A DNA stretch of 64,000 bases from Pseudomonas sp. Root71 (GCF_001429045.1 NZ_LMHY01000009.1:31966-95965); one strand, 5' to 3'. Positions 52,207 through 62,358 are shown, counted from the stretch's first letter. A program made the numbers and translations. Notes: generated from the letters alone by a model not told the origin.

Positions 52207-53418
52207 TCAAGCCTGGTTTCGCGATGTGAAAAAGGTCATCACTGTGGCGAGAACCAACAAGATAGAGCTTGCGAGAAATGTCATGCGATAACCGCTCCCG
52301 TCGAACAGCAGGCCGCCGAGGGTAGAGCCCAGAGCAATGGATAGCTGAATGACTGCCACCATCAGGCCGCCACCCGCCTCAGCATCCTTGGGTAACGCCT
52401 TGGCCAACCACGACCACCACCCCACAGGTGCTGCCGTCGCGATCAGGCCCCACAGCCCCAGCAATACAAAAGCTGCCACGACTCCGCCGCCAAGGACAAT
52501 CAAGGAAAGTGCAATGGCGGCCATCAAGAGTGGAATGCAGACCAGGACGCGATACATGCCGAACTTCAGGAAAGTACCGATCAGGATGGTCCCGACAAAA
52601 CCCGCCACGCCGATGACCAGCAGGATCAGCGACAACATGGAGACATCTACACCAGTAACGGTCTCCAGGAACGGGCGCAGATAGGTGAAGAGTACAAACT
52701 GCCCCATGAAAAAAGCCCCCACACTCAACATGCCGAAACTGACCAATGGGCTCTTGAGCAATCGAAAGACATTGCCAGCGCCTGCTTTGCGCGGCGCCAC
52801 CGTCATGGCTGGCAGGCTGATCCACTGCCAGATCAACGCGACGATCGCTACCGGAATCAGGCAGAAGAAAGCACCCCGCCAACCGATGACACTCCCCAGA
52901 TAGCTTCCCAGTGGTGCGGCCACTACGGTTGCCAAAGCATTGCCGCCGTTAAAGATTGCCAGGGCCTTGGGCACGCTATGGGACGGTACCAGGCGCATGG
53001 CCATTGCCGCCGACATCGACCAGAACCCGCCTATCACCACGCCGATCAGCGCACGACCAATCATGTACACCGTATAGTTTGGCGCCAGACCGACCACCAG
53101 CCCCGACGCGCACATAATTCCTGTCAGTAGAAGTAACAGCGTCTTGCGGTCCATTGATCCCGCAAGCCTGGAAATCGAAAGGCTTGTCAGCACCGCGAAG
53201 GCGCCGGAGACGGCGATCCCATACCCGGCCAGTCCTTCACTGATCTGCAGATCCGATGCAATCGGCGTAAGCAAACTGACAGGCATGAACTCCGAAGCGA
53301 TCAGAGCGAATACGCACAGTGTCATCGCAAAGATGCCACTCCAGTAAGCCGGCAGTTCCCCAGTCCCCGGCGTGCCGACAGCATCACCTGCCGGGGTGTC
53401 GAATACTTGAGCCGTCAT
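52207..53418 (-). CDS. MFS transporter (SotB/YdhP-like efflux)
   Basis: A 403-residue, 12-segment exporter. Segments include ALIASEFMPVSLLTPIASDL and RALIGVVIGGFWSMSAAMAMRLV, typical of the SotB (sugar efflux) branch. It is 45 bp downstream of the Tat-exported hydrolase and likely cotranscribed with it. Substrate unknown. Confidence 0.9.
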   Translation of the reverse strand: MTAQVFDTPAGDAVGTPGTGELPAYWSGIFAMTLCVFALIASEFMPVSLLTPIASDLQISEGLAGYGIAVSGAFAVLTSLSISRLAGSMDRKTLLLLLTGIMCASGLVVGLAPNYTVYMIGRALIGVVIGGFWSMSAAMAMRLVPSHSVPKALAIFNGGNALATVVAAPLGSYLGSVIGWRGAFFCLIPVAIVALIWQWISLPAMTVAPRKAGAGNVFRLLKSPLVSFGMLSVGAFFMGQFVLFTYLRPFLETVTGVDVSMLSLILLVIGVAGFVGTILIGTFLKFGMYRVLVCIPLLMAAIALSLIVLGGGVVAAFVLLGLWGLIATAAPVGWWSWLAKALPKDAEAGGGLMVAVIQLSIALGSTLGGLLFDGSGYRMTFLASSILLVLATVMTFFTSRNQA

Positions 53419-53463
53419 TCAAAAACCTCTCTTCCAATAGTTGTTGGCAGAAGCACTTGCCTT

Positions 53464-54609
53464 TTATCCAACCACCGTCAGGTGCCGGGTAAAAAAGGCG
53501 GTGAGTTTGGTCCAGGGAATCAAGTTCACACGGTCGTACAGATCCACGTGACCCGCGCCGGGAACCCAGGCCAGTTCCTTGGGTTCGGCGGCGTGTTGGT
53601 AGGCGTCCTCGCTGAACTCTCTGGAGTGCGCCTGATCGCCAGCGATGAACAGCAGCGGACGCGGGGAAATCGTCTCGATATCGTTGAATGGATAGAAATT
53701 CACGAACCGGACTTCACTGGTCAAGGCGCGGTTTTGCGTCAGTTCCAACGTTCTGCCATGAGGGATATGGATACCGCGTGGCGTGCGATAGAAGTCCCAA
53801 AACTCGCGAGTTACCGGGTCGGTTTCCTTGCCAGGCTGCGTAGGCAGATAGTTCAGAAATTGCATTGTTCCGGTAGAAAACTCGTCGTAGCGTTGCTCGC
53901 AGGCTTTGGCGAGCATGGCCTGGCGTTGCTCGACAGTCACTGAGCGCCCCAGACCATGACGGGTGACGGCGCCCATGTCGTACATGCTGACGGTGGCCAC
54001 GGCTTTCAAACGCAGATCCATCTTGGCCGCACTGATGGCAAAGCCACCGCTGCCACAGATACCCAGCACGCCGATACGCTTGCGATCGATAAAGTCCCGC
54101 GTACCCAGGTAGTCAACCGCGGCACTGAATGCGTCGGCATACATTTCGGGGGCAACCTGGTTACGAGGCAGGCCCTCACTCTCTCCCCAGAACGGCAAGT
54201 CAATCGCCAGCGTGATGAAGCCTTGTTCCGCCAGCTTTTGTGCATAGAGCATGGCGCTTTGCTCTTTGACTGCTCCCATGGGATGACCGACGATAATCGC
54301 CGGTGCTTTAACGTTTCGAGCCAGATTTTTGGGCGTTACAAGATTGCCCACGATCTGAAGATTGTATGAGTTCTTGAAGGTCACCTTCTGCACAGTGACC
54401 TTGTCGCTTTTATAAAAATTGTCGGCGCCCTCTGGCGGGCTGACCGCATTTTTCGAGTCAGCTGCGAAGGCCGACCCGCCTGCGACCGAAAGGATGCCCA
54501 GAGCCGCAATGCTGACGCCGGTGGCCTTTACGAATTCGCGCCGATCAAGCCCTGGAGGGGTCAAGGCTGCTATAGCTTCAGGGAGGGTTACAGGTGTCTC
54601 GCTCATCAT
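53464..54609 (-). CDS. Tat-exported alpha/beta hydrolase, dienelactone-hydrolase-like
   Basis: A 381-residue hydrolase. A twin-arginine signal (LDRREFVKATG at ~21-31, then a hydrophobic stretch to ~50) predicts folded export. The nucleophile elbow is GICGSGG with Cys in place of Ser, as in dienelactone hydrolases. Catalytic His is probably in WVPGAGHVDLY. Two adjacent ATGs (54609, 54606) are possible. It is divergent from a LysR gene, which probably regulates it and the MFS gene. Confidence 0.87.
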   Translation of the reverse strand: MMSETPVTLPEAIAALTPPGLDRREFVKATGVSIAALGILSVAGGSAFAADSKNAVSPPEGADNFYKSDKVTVQKVTFKNSYNLQIVGNLVTPKNLARNVKAPAIIVGHPMGAVKEQSAMLYAQKLAEQGFITLAIDLPFWGESEGLPRNQVAPEMYADAFSAAVDYLGTRDFIDRKRIGVLGICGSGGFAISAAKMDLRLKAVATVSMYDMGAVTRHGLGRSVTVEQRQAMLAKACEQRYDEFSTGTMQFLNYLPTQPGKETDPVTREFWDFYRTPRGIHIPHGRTLELTQNRALTSEVRFVNFYPFNDIETISPRPLLFIAGDQAHSREFSEDAYQHAAEPKELAWVPGAGHVDLYDRVNLIPWTKLTAFFTRHLTVVG

Positions 54610-54705
54610 CAGTACTCCATTCCAGATAGGTGACAGAGCTTGACGGATTCGAGGTACCCTGATTAGTAGGCGTAATCTTCATGTGGTTTTGAGAAAAACT
54701 CAGCA

Positions 54706-55599
54706 ATGGCCAATACCAAAGTCAACGATCTCCAAGCTTTTCTGGCAGTGGCGCGCGATCAAAGCTTTACCAAAGCCGCCGCCAAACTGGGCATTACACC
54801 TTCTGCGCTGAGTCATACGATCCGGGCACTTGAACAAAGACTTGGGATACGTCTGCTGGCCCGCACGACACGCAATGTGTCGCCGACAGAGGCGGGAGAA
54901 AGATTGATGCGCTCGATCGCCCCGCTTTTTGATCAGATCGCTGTTGAGCTTGAAGCCTTGAGCGAATTACGGGACAAGCCCAGTGGCACGATTCGTATTT
55001 CCTGCACTGACGATCAGATTGAGTTGTGCATTCGGCCGATGCTTGCAGGTTTCTTGAAGAATTACCCGGATATCACACTGGAGTTCTACGTCGACTATGG
55101 ATTCACCAACGTGGTCGAGGAGCGCTTCGATGCCGGCATTCGCATGGGTGAATCGATCAGCAAGGACATGATTGCGGTTCGCATAGGACCGGATTGGCGG
55201 TTGGCGGTGGTGGGATCTGCGGCGTATTTCGAACGCAAATCGGCACCAGCGACGCCCCATGAGTTGACGGCCCATGACTGCGTCAATATTCGACACAGGC
55301 CATCAGGGGCGATTTACGCCTGGGAGTTTGAACGAGATGGCCAGGCGTTTACGGTCAAGGCAGATGGGCAACTCGTTTTCAACAGCATCATGCATGTTCT
55401 CAATGCTGCCGTTGATGGCGTTGGTCTGGCCTACGTACCAGAGGAGTTGGTCGCACCCTATCTGGCCGACGGCCGACTCAAAGAAGTCCTCGCCGACTGG
55501 TGCCCTGTGTTTCAGGGCTACCATTTGTATTACCCCAACAGACGCCAGGCGTCTCCCGCCTTTTCTGCATTGGTGGAGGCGCTGAAATATAGAAGTTGA
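54706..55599 (+). CDS. LysR-family transcriptional regulator
   Basis: A 297-residue LysR protein with helix-turn-helix QSFTKAAAKLGITPSALSHT and an effector domain typical of the aromatic/xenobiotic-type group (GTIRISCTDDQIELCIRPML). The 96-bp gap to the divergent hydrolase should hold its operator. Confidence 0.92.
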   Translation: MANTKVNDLQAFLAVARDQSFTKAAAKLGITPSALSHTIRALEQRLGIRLLARTTRNVSPTEAGERLMRSIAPLFDQIAVELEALSELRDKPSGTIRISCTDDQIELCIRPMLAGFLKNYPDITLEFYVDYGFTNVVEERFDAGIRMGESISKDMIAVRIGPDWRLAVVGSAAYFERKSAPATPHELTAHDCVNIRHRPSGAIYAWEFERDGQAFTVKADGQLVFNSIMHVLNAAVDGVGLAYVPEELVAPYLADGRLKEVLADWCPVFQGYHLYYPNRRQASPAFSALVEALKYRS

Positions 55600-55642
55600 G
55601 CGTTTTATATGCGACGCGCAGCTACGTCTGCTTTGGGTCGCA

Positions 55643-56798
55643 CTACTTTGAAACTACCAGCGCCGGTGGTTGCCAGCTGCCTTCGCCAGCGGGAAGAATC
55701 GAAGGCGGCGTGGTTTTCGGCCAATAGAGGCGCATCAACAGATAGGCCGTGTCGTCAGGCGCCGGCAACCAGTTGGACTCCTTGGCCTTGCCCGGCGAAT
55801 CCTTTTGGATGTACAGCGTCAGTGAACCATCCGCGTTCTTCTTCATCGCCGACAGCATCGGCGAATTGATCAGGTAGCGATTGAGCGGGTTCTTGATCAG
55901 CAGTTGGCTCTTGCCGTCGTACATGGTCACCGACCAGAAGGCATTGACGGGCGGCAGTTTGCCGGCCGGAAAGGTCAGCGTGTAGTTGCATTTGCTGGTA
56001 TCCAGCGTCTGGCCGGTGCCGCCGGTGCGCGTGTAGGGGTATATCGCCTCGACGGCGTCGTTGCCGTAAATGCCGCCCTTCGCGGCGCCAGCCCGCTTCA
56101 GCCAGTCGCCTTTGTAGAACGCCTGGTCGCCGAAGAACGCGCCGACGCTCCAGCCGTTGATTTTCTTCGTCCCGCCCGCGAGGAACTTGTCCACCTGTTC
56201 GTCACCGGCCTTCATCCCGAGCAGGACCACGGCCTTGTGCTCGAACGAGAGGTCTTTGAATTCAAAGCTGCGGCCGGGGCCCACGCCGATACTGGCCAGC
56301 CTGGCCCGGATCTCCTTGTCCTCAGCCGATGGCGGCACATAGTCCAGCGCGGCCGACAGGTATTCGAAGAAGTTGGCCTTGATGCCTGCCGTGGTAGCCG
56401 GCAGGAAAGCAATCTTCGGCGCAGTAGACGGCGCGGGTTGATAGAGGAAGGCGGCTGGACCTTGTAACCCGCCTGCACCTTCTCGACATTCGGCATGTCC
56501 TTGGCATTCAAGAACTGAGTCCGAAAGCCGCTCAAGGCGAAAGGAGTGGTCGAGGTGAAGACTTTCTTGATCCCGGAAGGGGCGCCCCTTTCCAGTCGGG
56601 ACCGACCACCAGGTAGTCGCCTGGCTCGCTGCCGGTGGCACGGCTGCCGATGTAGCCGTAGTTGTAGATGTTGCCGTCGATTAGCTGCACCGAGTAGTAA
56701 CGCCGCTTATCCACCGCCGGCACCGAGATCACCATCGGCTCCGCGCGCAAGTCCAGCCAGGCAAACGATCGTCGAACCCTGCCTCTGTACTCGCTCAA
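55643..56798 (-). pseudogene. Broken DUF1254 gene (paralogue of 31443-32924)
   Basis: Three reading frames in turn match the intact copy: SFAWLDLRAEPMVISVPAVD at the 5' end, then NAKDMPNVEKVQAGYKVQP, then LYQPAPSTAPKI through to the common ending WQPPALVVSK. The first ~120 codons, including the lipoprotein signal, are missing, and at least two frameshifts occur (near 56535-56545 and near 56440-56470). The last ~270 codons are intact but cannot be translated from a native start. Confidence 0.85.
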
Positions 56799-56855
56799 TA
56801 CGAAGCGGTTAGTCGATAACTGCTTCGCATTGGACTCAGTCGAACCTCTGGTTGT

Positions 56856-58262
56856 TTATATCCGCTTAACCGATGGAGGGTTCCATTTGCCATTGAGCGC
56901 TTCGGGCTTGGGTGCATAAAGACGCATGGTCAGATTGAACGCGCCCTCGGGCGCAGGCAGCCAATTGGCCTCCTTTTCTTTGCCAGGGCTCTCGTTTTGG
57001 ATGTACAGGTCAAGGGAACCATCTGCGTTGTTTTTGAACGGCATCCAACTGCTGACGGCAAATCGATTGAGCACGTTCCCCACCTGAAAGCCCTCATCGT
57101 CATAGAGCGTGACAGACCAGAATGCGTTTATCGGTGGGATATTACTTTTGTCGAAATGGAGCGTGTACTTGTTGGCGCCATCGAGCGGTTTGCCGGTGTC
57201 GTCAGCGAGGTTCAACGGGTAAATTGCATCTTCTGGAAGGTTCGCGCCGAGACCTTGTTGCGCAATGATGGCGCGCTTGAGGTAGTAATTGCCGTAGACG
57301 CCCATCGTGTCGGTGTTCATCGACCAGCCGTTAGTGACTCGGGCAATCGTCTCCATCTTCCATTTCATAAGCTCTTGCGCTTCTGCCGGTACCTTCTCAA
57401 GAGTTTGCTTCAATGCCGGATCGAGCTTGTTGATGTCAAAGCTCTTACCGGGTTCAAGACCAATCTTTTTCATCTGCGCGATGATTGGCTGGTCAGTGTC
57501 GTGGGGAGGATTGACCTTGAGAAGTTCGGCGGCGTATGCAAAGTACTGGTCGGCCGGCATGGTGTCGACCTGTACCTTGGGTGGTGTTTTCATGTCGATG
57601 CTCGGGTCAATCCGCACCGTGACCGGCTGCGCAGCCTTGCCCCAATGCGAGAGCGGAGTCACCTTGTAACCGGCCTGGATCTTATGCACCGCTGCGTAAT
57701 CCGGCTCTCCATCGGTCTTGGTGCGGCCGATGACCCAGACATAAGACGTCGGGGCCGGAAGATGCGTAAAGCCCTCCGGAACAGTTCCGCTCCAGCCGGG
57801 CGGGGTCACCAGAAAATTGCCCGCACGGGTGCCGGTTGTCCGCCAACCGGGGGAGGCAAAGACATCCGTCCACATGTCGAGCATCGGCAGAAGGTAATAG
57901 CGTCCATCGGTGTCCGGTGCGGAGATCACCAAAGGTTCCTTGGTAAGGTCCAGCCATGCGGAGGAGTAGAGCGTGTCAAAGTTCAAGCGAACTACCGCTT
58001 TCATATTTGCCGGCGGATAGGCCGGAACGCTCACGAACGTATTCGCCGGACCTTTGCCGAACTCTTTCCCAGGCTCAATGTTGGTGAACTGTTTGCGGGA
58101 GACATCCATGGACAACAGCGGATAGAAATAGGTGTAGGCATCAATGCCAATGGCATGCGCTTCTTCAGCGGTAAGCCCCGACTGAGCATGTACCGTCGAC
58201 AATGGCAGCAGTCCCAGGAATGCCATCGTCAAAGTGGAAGTTTTAAGCTGTTTGATATTCAT
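56856..58262 (-). CDS. DUF1254/DUF1214 exported protein, divergent paralogue
   Basis: A 468-residue protein with a signal peptide (LTMAFLGLLPLSTVHA, cleaved near residue 25) and no lipobox. DUF1254 features: AHAIGIDAYTYFYPLLSMDV and NFDTLYSSAWLDLTKEPLVI; DUF1214 features: IPPINAFWSVTLYDDEGF and NPPSVKRI at the end. ATG 58262 has GGAG ten bases upstream and is preferred to TTG 58271. It follows the broken paralogue by 57 bp. Confidence 0.88.
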   Translation of the reverse strand: MNIKQLKTSTLTMAFLGLLPLSTVHAQSGLTAEEAHAIGIDAYTYFYPLLSMDVSRKQFTNIEPGKEFGKGPANTFVSVPAYPPANMKAVVRLNFDTLYSSAWLDLTKEPLVISAPDTDGRYYLLPMLDMWTDVFASPGWRTTGTRAGNFLVTPPGWSGTVPEGFTHLPAPTSYVWVIGRTKTDGEPDYAAVHKIQAGYKVTPLSHWGKAAQPVTVRIDPSIDMKTPPKVQVDTMPADQYFAYAAELLKVNPPHDTDQPIIAQMKKIGLEPGKSFDINKLDPALKQTLEKVPAEAQELMKWKMETIARVTNGWSMNTDTMGVYGNYYLKRAIIAQQGLGANLPEDAIYPLNLADDTGKPLDGANKYTLHFDKSNIPPINAFWSVTLYDDEGFQVGNVLNRFAVSSWMPFKNNADGSLDLYIQNESPGKEKEANWLPAPEGAFNLTMRLYAPKPEALNGKWNPPSVKRI

Positions 58263-58429
58263 TATCGACAAACTCCAGTAATTTCGGGGCGGCGCAGCTG
58301 TTCAAACACTTTAACCAGCACTGTTAACTTGCCGTTCACAGCGTAGTCGGTTTTTCGTGCCTCAATCATCAAGAGGCAATAGCAGCTGTTGGTCGATAAC
58401 GTCGGGTAGATGCGAGAGTCAGCTTTGGG

Positions 58430-58480
58430 TTCGTTTTCTGCCTTTCGCGACGGGCATAAAACGCCCAAAAGGAGACAGTC
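58430..58480. repeat. Short palindromic element (degenerate)
   Basis: TCGTTTTCTGCCTTTCGCGA then CGGGCATAAAACGCCC: TTTTCTGCC and GGCATAAAA are imperfect inverted copies. It lies in the gap between the DUF1254 gene and the RTX gene. Confidence 0.5.
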
Positions 58481-58500
58481 AGATACGTCTGGAAAATCCA

Positions 58501-58525
58501 GGGTGACCCGCTCCGCGTCACCCTG
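58501..58525 (-). terminator. Terminator-like hairpin after the RTX gene
   Basis: AGGGTGAC and GTCACCCT form a perfect 8-bp stem 20 bp past the stop of the minus-strand RTX gene. A short T-run (TTTTCC) follows in the minus direction. Confidence 0.65.
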
Positions 58526-58545
58526 CCAGATGCCAGATCCGCAAG

Positions 58546-61500
58546 TTAAAGTATAAAGTCCGCCGTGGTCGCGCTGTTGAGACCGACTATCTGGATGGCG
58601 AACTCGGCGGCGCTGTCCGCATCGGTATTGCCATACAGCACGCCCCCTGAAACCTTCAACTGTCCGGCCACGTTGAAAGCAGCGGTACTGCCGATGACCG
58701 AGCTGAAGGCGTCATTGGCGGTCGTCGCCGCGTTGGCATCGAGCGTCGACAGGTCGATCTTGTCGGCTCCCCGGGTGAAGTCGGTGATGATGTCCCAGGT
58801 GGAGCTGGTCAGCCCCGTTTCAGCGAGGGCGTTGAAATCGAAGATGTCGCTGCCGGCGCCACCGGTGAGGACATCCTTGCCTGTACCGCCGATGAGGATG
58901 TCGTTCCCGCCCCCACCGTTCAGCAGGTTGGCGGCGGCGTTGCCCGTGAGCCTGTCGTTGTAGTTGGAACCGGTGAGGTTTTCGATGGCGATCAGGGTGT
59001 CGGAACCTGAGCCGCCGGTGGCCTGGGCCGTGGTCACGGCGAGGCTGGCGGTGATTGCGCTACCGGCATAGGCGTAGGACGCCGTGTCGGTACCGGTGCT
59101 GCCATTGAGGACGTTGTTGCCGGCGCCGGCATAAAGGGTGTTGTTGAGGCTGTTGCCCGTCAGGCCGGCGTCTCCGGTGGCGAGGAGGCGGCCACTCTCG
59201 ACATTGGCGCCGAGGGTGTAGGCGCTGAGGGAACTGAAGACCGTGTCGCTGCCGCCGGTGCCGACCGTTGCATTGGTTTCAACCACGACGTCACCCGTAT
59301 TGTCGACGTAGTAGAGGTCAGACCCATCGCCGCCGGTCATCCGGTCGAGGCCTGCGCCGCCATCCAGAACGTCATTGCCCGCCCCACCGTCGAGCGTATC
59401 GTTACCGCTGCCACCGTTGAGCAAGTTAGCCGCGGCGTTGCCCGTGAGTTTGTCGTTGTAGTTGGAGCCGATGAGGTTTTCGATGGCGATCAGGGTGTCG
59501 GCGCCTGAGCCGCCGGTGGCCTGGGCCGTGGTCACGGCCAGGCTGACGGTGACGGCGCTGCCGGCATAGAGGTAGGAGGCAGAGTCGACACCGGTGCCGC
59601 CATTGAGGACGTTATTACCGGTCCCGTCATAGAGGGTGTTGTTAAGGCTGTTGCCCGTGAGGGCGGCGCCCCCGGTGGCGAGGAGGCGACCGTTCTCGAC
59701 ATTATCACTGAGGGTGTAGGCGCCGAGAGAGCTGTAGACCATGTCGCTGCCGCCGGTGCTGGCCGTGGCATTGGTTTCCACCACGACGTCGCTAGCGTTG
59801 TCGACGTAGTAGAGGTCGGAGCCATCACCGCCCGTCATCCCGTCAGCGCCAGTGCCACCATTCAAAACGTCATTGCCCGCACCACCGTCGAGCGTATCGT
59901 TTTCGGCACCACCGCTCAGCAGGTTGGCGGCGGCGTTGCCCCTGAGCGTGTCGTTGTAGCTGGAGCCGGTGAGGTTTTCGATAGCGATCAGGGTGTCGGC
60001 GCCTGATCCGACGGTGGCCTGGGCCGTGGTCACGGCCAGGCTGACGGTGACTGCGCTGGTGGCATAGAGGTAGGAGGCGGTATCGACGCCGGTGCCACCA
60101 TTGAGGACGTTGTTGCCGACCCCGGCATAGAAGGTGTTGTCGAGGCCGTTACCCGTCAGGCCGGCGATCCCGGTGGCGAGGACGCGCCCATTCTCGACAT
60201 TGGCAGCGAGGGTGTAGGCGCTGAGAAAACTGTAGACCGTGTCGCTGCCGCCGGTGCTGGCCGTGGCATTGGTTTCAACCACGACGTCAGCCGCGTTGTC
60301 GACGTAGTAGATGTCGGAACCCTCATCGCCCGTCATCCTGTCGATACCTGCGGCGCCATTTAAAAAGTCATTGCCGGCACCGCCGTAGAGGTGATTGGCG
60401 GCGGCGTTGCCGGTCAGCGTGTTGGCGAGGCTGTTGCCCGTGCCTGTGAGCGCCGCGCTGCCCGTGAGGGTCAGGTTCTCCTGGTAGTTGCCGAGGGTGC
60501 GACTGACGCTGGAAACGACGGTGTCGACGCCGCCGGTGGCGGAGGTTTCGTTGACCACGTCGCTGGCATGGTCGACGTAGTAGATGTCATTGCCCAGGCC
60601 GCCGCTCATCACATCGGCGCCGGCACCGCCGTTGAGCGTATTGGCGGCGGCGTTACCGGTCAGCGTGTTGGCGAGGCCGTTACCGGTGCCATTGATCGTT
60701 GAAGTCCCTGTAAGCGTCAGGTTCTCCAGGTTGGCTCCCAGCACCCAGCTCACAGCCGACTTGACCGTGTCAGTGCCGGCACCCAGCTCTTCACGAAGTT
60801 GAATCAGGCTGTCGCCCACTGCATAAGTATCATTGCCAGTGCCCCCGGCCAACAGCATGTTACCCTGACCGTTCAGCGTGTCATCACCGCTCCCGCCAGT
60901 GACCTCCAGCCGTACCGCGGTGCCATCGGCACTGAAGCGCTGGACATAGACGCCGTCATTGACATGACTGGACTGTCCTATAGACACCCAGGTCACTGCC
61001 CAGCCACCGTCGTCCAGAGACGTGACCTTAGCGGCAACCTGATGGCCGTCAGTGGTGGTATTGACCAGCGTTTCGCCACCGACGGCTTGGCCCGCGGCGT
61101 TGTAGCGCTGGGCATAGATAGCCATCCCACTGCCATCTTGTTCGCCGCCCGATTCCCAGGTCACCACCCAGCCGCCATCAGCCAATGCCGTTACATCGGA
61201 GTGACTCTGAGACTGCGTGGCATAGTGAGGGCTGTTTATGACGAGGGTTTCACCGCCGACCGCCTGACCATTGGCGTTATAGCGCTGGAAGTAGATATCG
61301 TTACTATTGGTAGCTAGGCTGGAGGATGACCAGCTCACCAGCCAGCCACCATCGTTCAAGGCCGTGACCGCAGGAATGTACTGGACATCCAGCGTGTTGG
61401 TGTTTACCTGAGTTTCGCTGCCGACCCTGTTACCGGTTGCATCGTAACGCTGGGCATAGATATCGAAGCGGCTTTCGTCTGGGTGATTCGCATGCCAGGT

Positions 61501-62358
61501 CACCAGCCAGCCACCGTCCTTCAGGGCCGTCACGTCAGTGCTGTAGTGCACGATCTGATTATCGCCTGTCGTCGTGTTGACCTGGGTTTCACCCCCCACA
61601 GCGATGCCCGCTGCGTCATAGCGTTGGGCCTCGATCGTGAAGTTATTGCCAGCGACGTCCCGCGACATCCATACCACCACCCAACCACCATCACCCAGTG
61701 CTGTCACAGCCGGGCTGTTCTGGCTCTCAGTCGTGTGGGTATTGACGCGCCATGGTTCACCCACGGCTTCACCAGCCTGGTTGAAACGCCGGGCATAGAT
61801 GTCGCCAGTGTCGACCTGCAGATAGGTGTACCAGGTAACCACCCAGCCACCGTCAGCCAGCCCGGCGACATCGGAGTATTCCTGATTGTATTGCGAAGGG
61901 GCGACAGCAATCTCATCGCCCAACCGCTCGCCTGCTGCACTGTAGCGTTGGATTAAAATATCGTTCCCATTGACTGGATCAGAGGACTGCAAGGACACCA
62001 GCCACCCACCGTCGGCCAGCCCGGTAATGGAGATACTGTCCTGAGTCATCGGCGTCAACGTACTGACCCGGCTTTCACCGCCCGCCTTGACGCTCAGAAT
62101 CCTGTCGGCGAATTGCAGGCTTTCGATATTGCGCAGGTAATCGGTACCCTCATCGCCACCAACGACATTCAGGTCGGTGACCGTCAGTTGGCCGTTGCTC
62201 CATCCGAAGCGGTAGTCGCCGGCGTTGCCCGAATAGATAGCCGTATCCTGACCACCACCGCCGTCGAGAATGTCATCCCCCGCCAGGCCGGTAATGCTGT
62301 CGGCCTCACTTGTCCCCAATAGATCATCATTGCTCGTAGTGCCTGTTATCACGGCCAT
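58546..62358 (-). CDS. Large RTX-type calcium-binding repeat protein, putative type I secretion substrate
   Basis: A 1270-residue protein with no N-terminal signal. Residues ~1-60 hold a first RTX-like run (LTGLAGDDILDGGGGQDTA). Residues ~110-480 hold about seven ~55-60-residue repeats with DGGWxVTW and IYAQRYNAxGxxVGGETxVN, which may form a beta-propeller. The C-terminal ~780 residues contain RTX nonapeptides (GGAGNDVLNGG) and three units of 166 residues. The end ADFIL is a short hydrophobic tail typical of type I secretion signals. No type I transporter genes are adjacent. Function unknown, perhaps adhesion. ATG 62358 follows AAGGA. Confidence 0.88.
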   Translation of the reverse strand: MAVITGTTSNDDLLGTSEADSITGLAGDDILDGGGGQDTAIYSGNAGDYRFGWSNGQLTVTDLNVVGGDEGTDYLRNIESLQFADRILSVKAGGESRVSTLTPMTQDSISITGLADGGWLVSLQSSDPVNGNDILIQRYSAAGERLGDEIAVAPSQYNQEYSDVAGLADGGWVVTWYTYLQVDTGDIYARRFNQAGEAVGEPWRVNTHTTESQNSPAVTALGDGGWVVVWMSRDVAGNNFTIEAQRYDAAGIAVGGETQVNTTTGDNQIVHYSTDVTALKDGGWLVTWHANHPDESRFDIYAQRYDATGNRVGSETQVNTNTLDVQYIPAVTALNDGGWLVSWSSSSLATNSNDIYFQRYNANGQAVGGETLVINSPHYATQSQSHSDVTALADGGWVVTWESGGEQDGSGMAIYAQRYNAAGQAVGGETLVNTTTDGHQVAAKVTSLDDGGWAVTWVSIGQSSHVNDGVYVQRFSADGTAVRLEVTGGSGDDTLNGQGNMLLAGGTGNDTYAVGDSLIQLREELGAGTDTVKSAVSWVLGANLENLTLTGTSTINGTGNGLANTLTGNAAANTLNGGAGADVMSGGLGNDIYYVDHASDVVNETSATGGVDTVVSSVSRTLGNYQENLTLTGSAALTGTGNSLANTLTGNAAANHLYGGAGNDFLNGAAGIDRMTGDEGSDIYYVDNAADVVVETNATASTGGSDTVYSFLSAYTLAANVENGRVLATGIAGLTGNGLDNTFYAGVGNNVLNGGTGVDTASYLYATSAVTVSLAVTTAQATVGSGADTLIAIENLTGSSYNDTLRGNAAANLLSGGAENDTLDGGAGNDVLNGGTGADGMTGGDGSDLYYVDNASDVVVETNATASTGGSDMVYSSLGAYTLSDNVENGRLLATGGAALTGNSLNNTLYDGTGNNVLNGGTGVDSASYLYAGSAVTVSLAVTTAQATGGSGADTLIAIENLIGSNYNDKLTGNAAANLLNGGSGNDTLDGGAGNDVLDGGAGLDRMTGGDGSDLYYVDNTGDVVVETNATVGTGGSDTVFSSLSAYTLGANVESGRLLATGDAGLTGNSLNNTLYAGAGNNVLNGSTGTDTASYAYAGSAITASLAVTTAQATGGSGSDTLIAIENLTGSNYNDRLTGNAAANLLNGGGGNDILIGGTGKDVLTGGAGSDIFDFNALAETGLTSSTWDIITDFTRGADKIDLSTLDANAATTANDAFSSVIGSTAAFNVAGQLKVSGGVLYGNTDADSAAEFAIQIVGLNSATTADFIL
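58937..60430 (-). repeat. Three 498-bp in-frame repeats in the RTX gene
   Basis: The string GCGTTGCCC(G/C)TGAG recurs at 58937, 59435 and 59933, exactly 498 bp (166 codons) apart, and long stretches around it match. Unequal recombination could add or delete units without breaking the frame. Confidence 0.85.

Noticed and set aside
58937..60430. Tandem DNA repeats considered as a minisatellite or mobile array
   Set aside because: They are exactly in frame inside the RTX gene and encode RTX-type units.
60391..60802. Plus-strand short frames within the RTX gene
   Set aside because: Low-complexity Ala/Val/Gly translation from the complement of RTX repeats.
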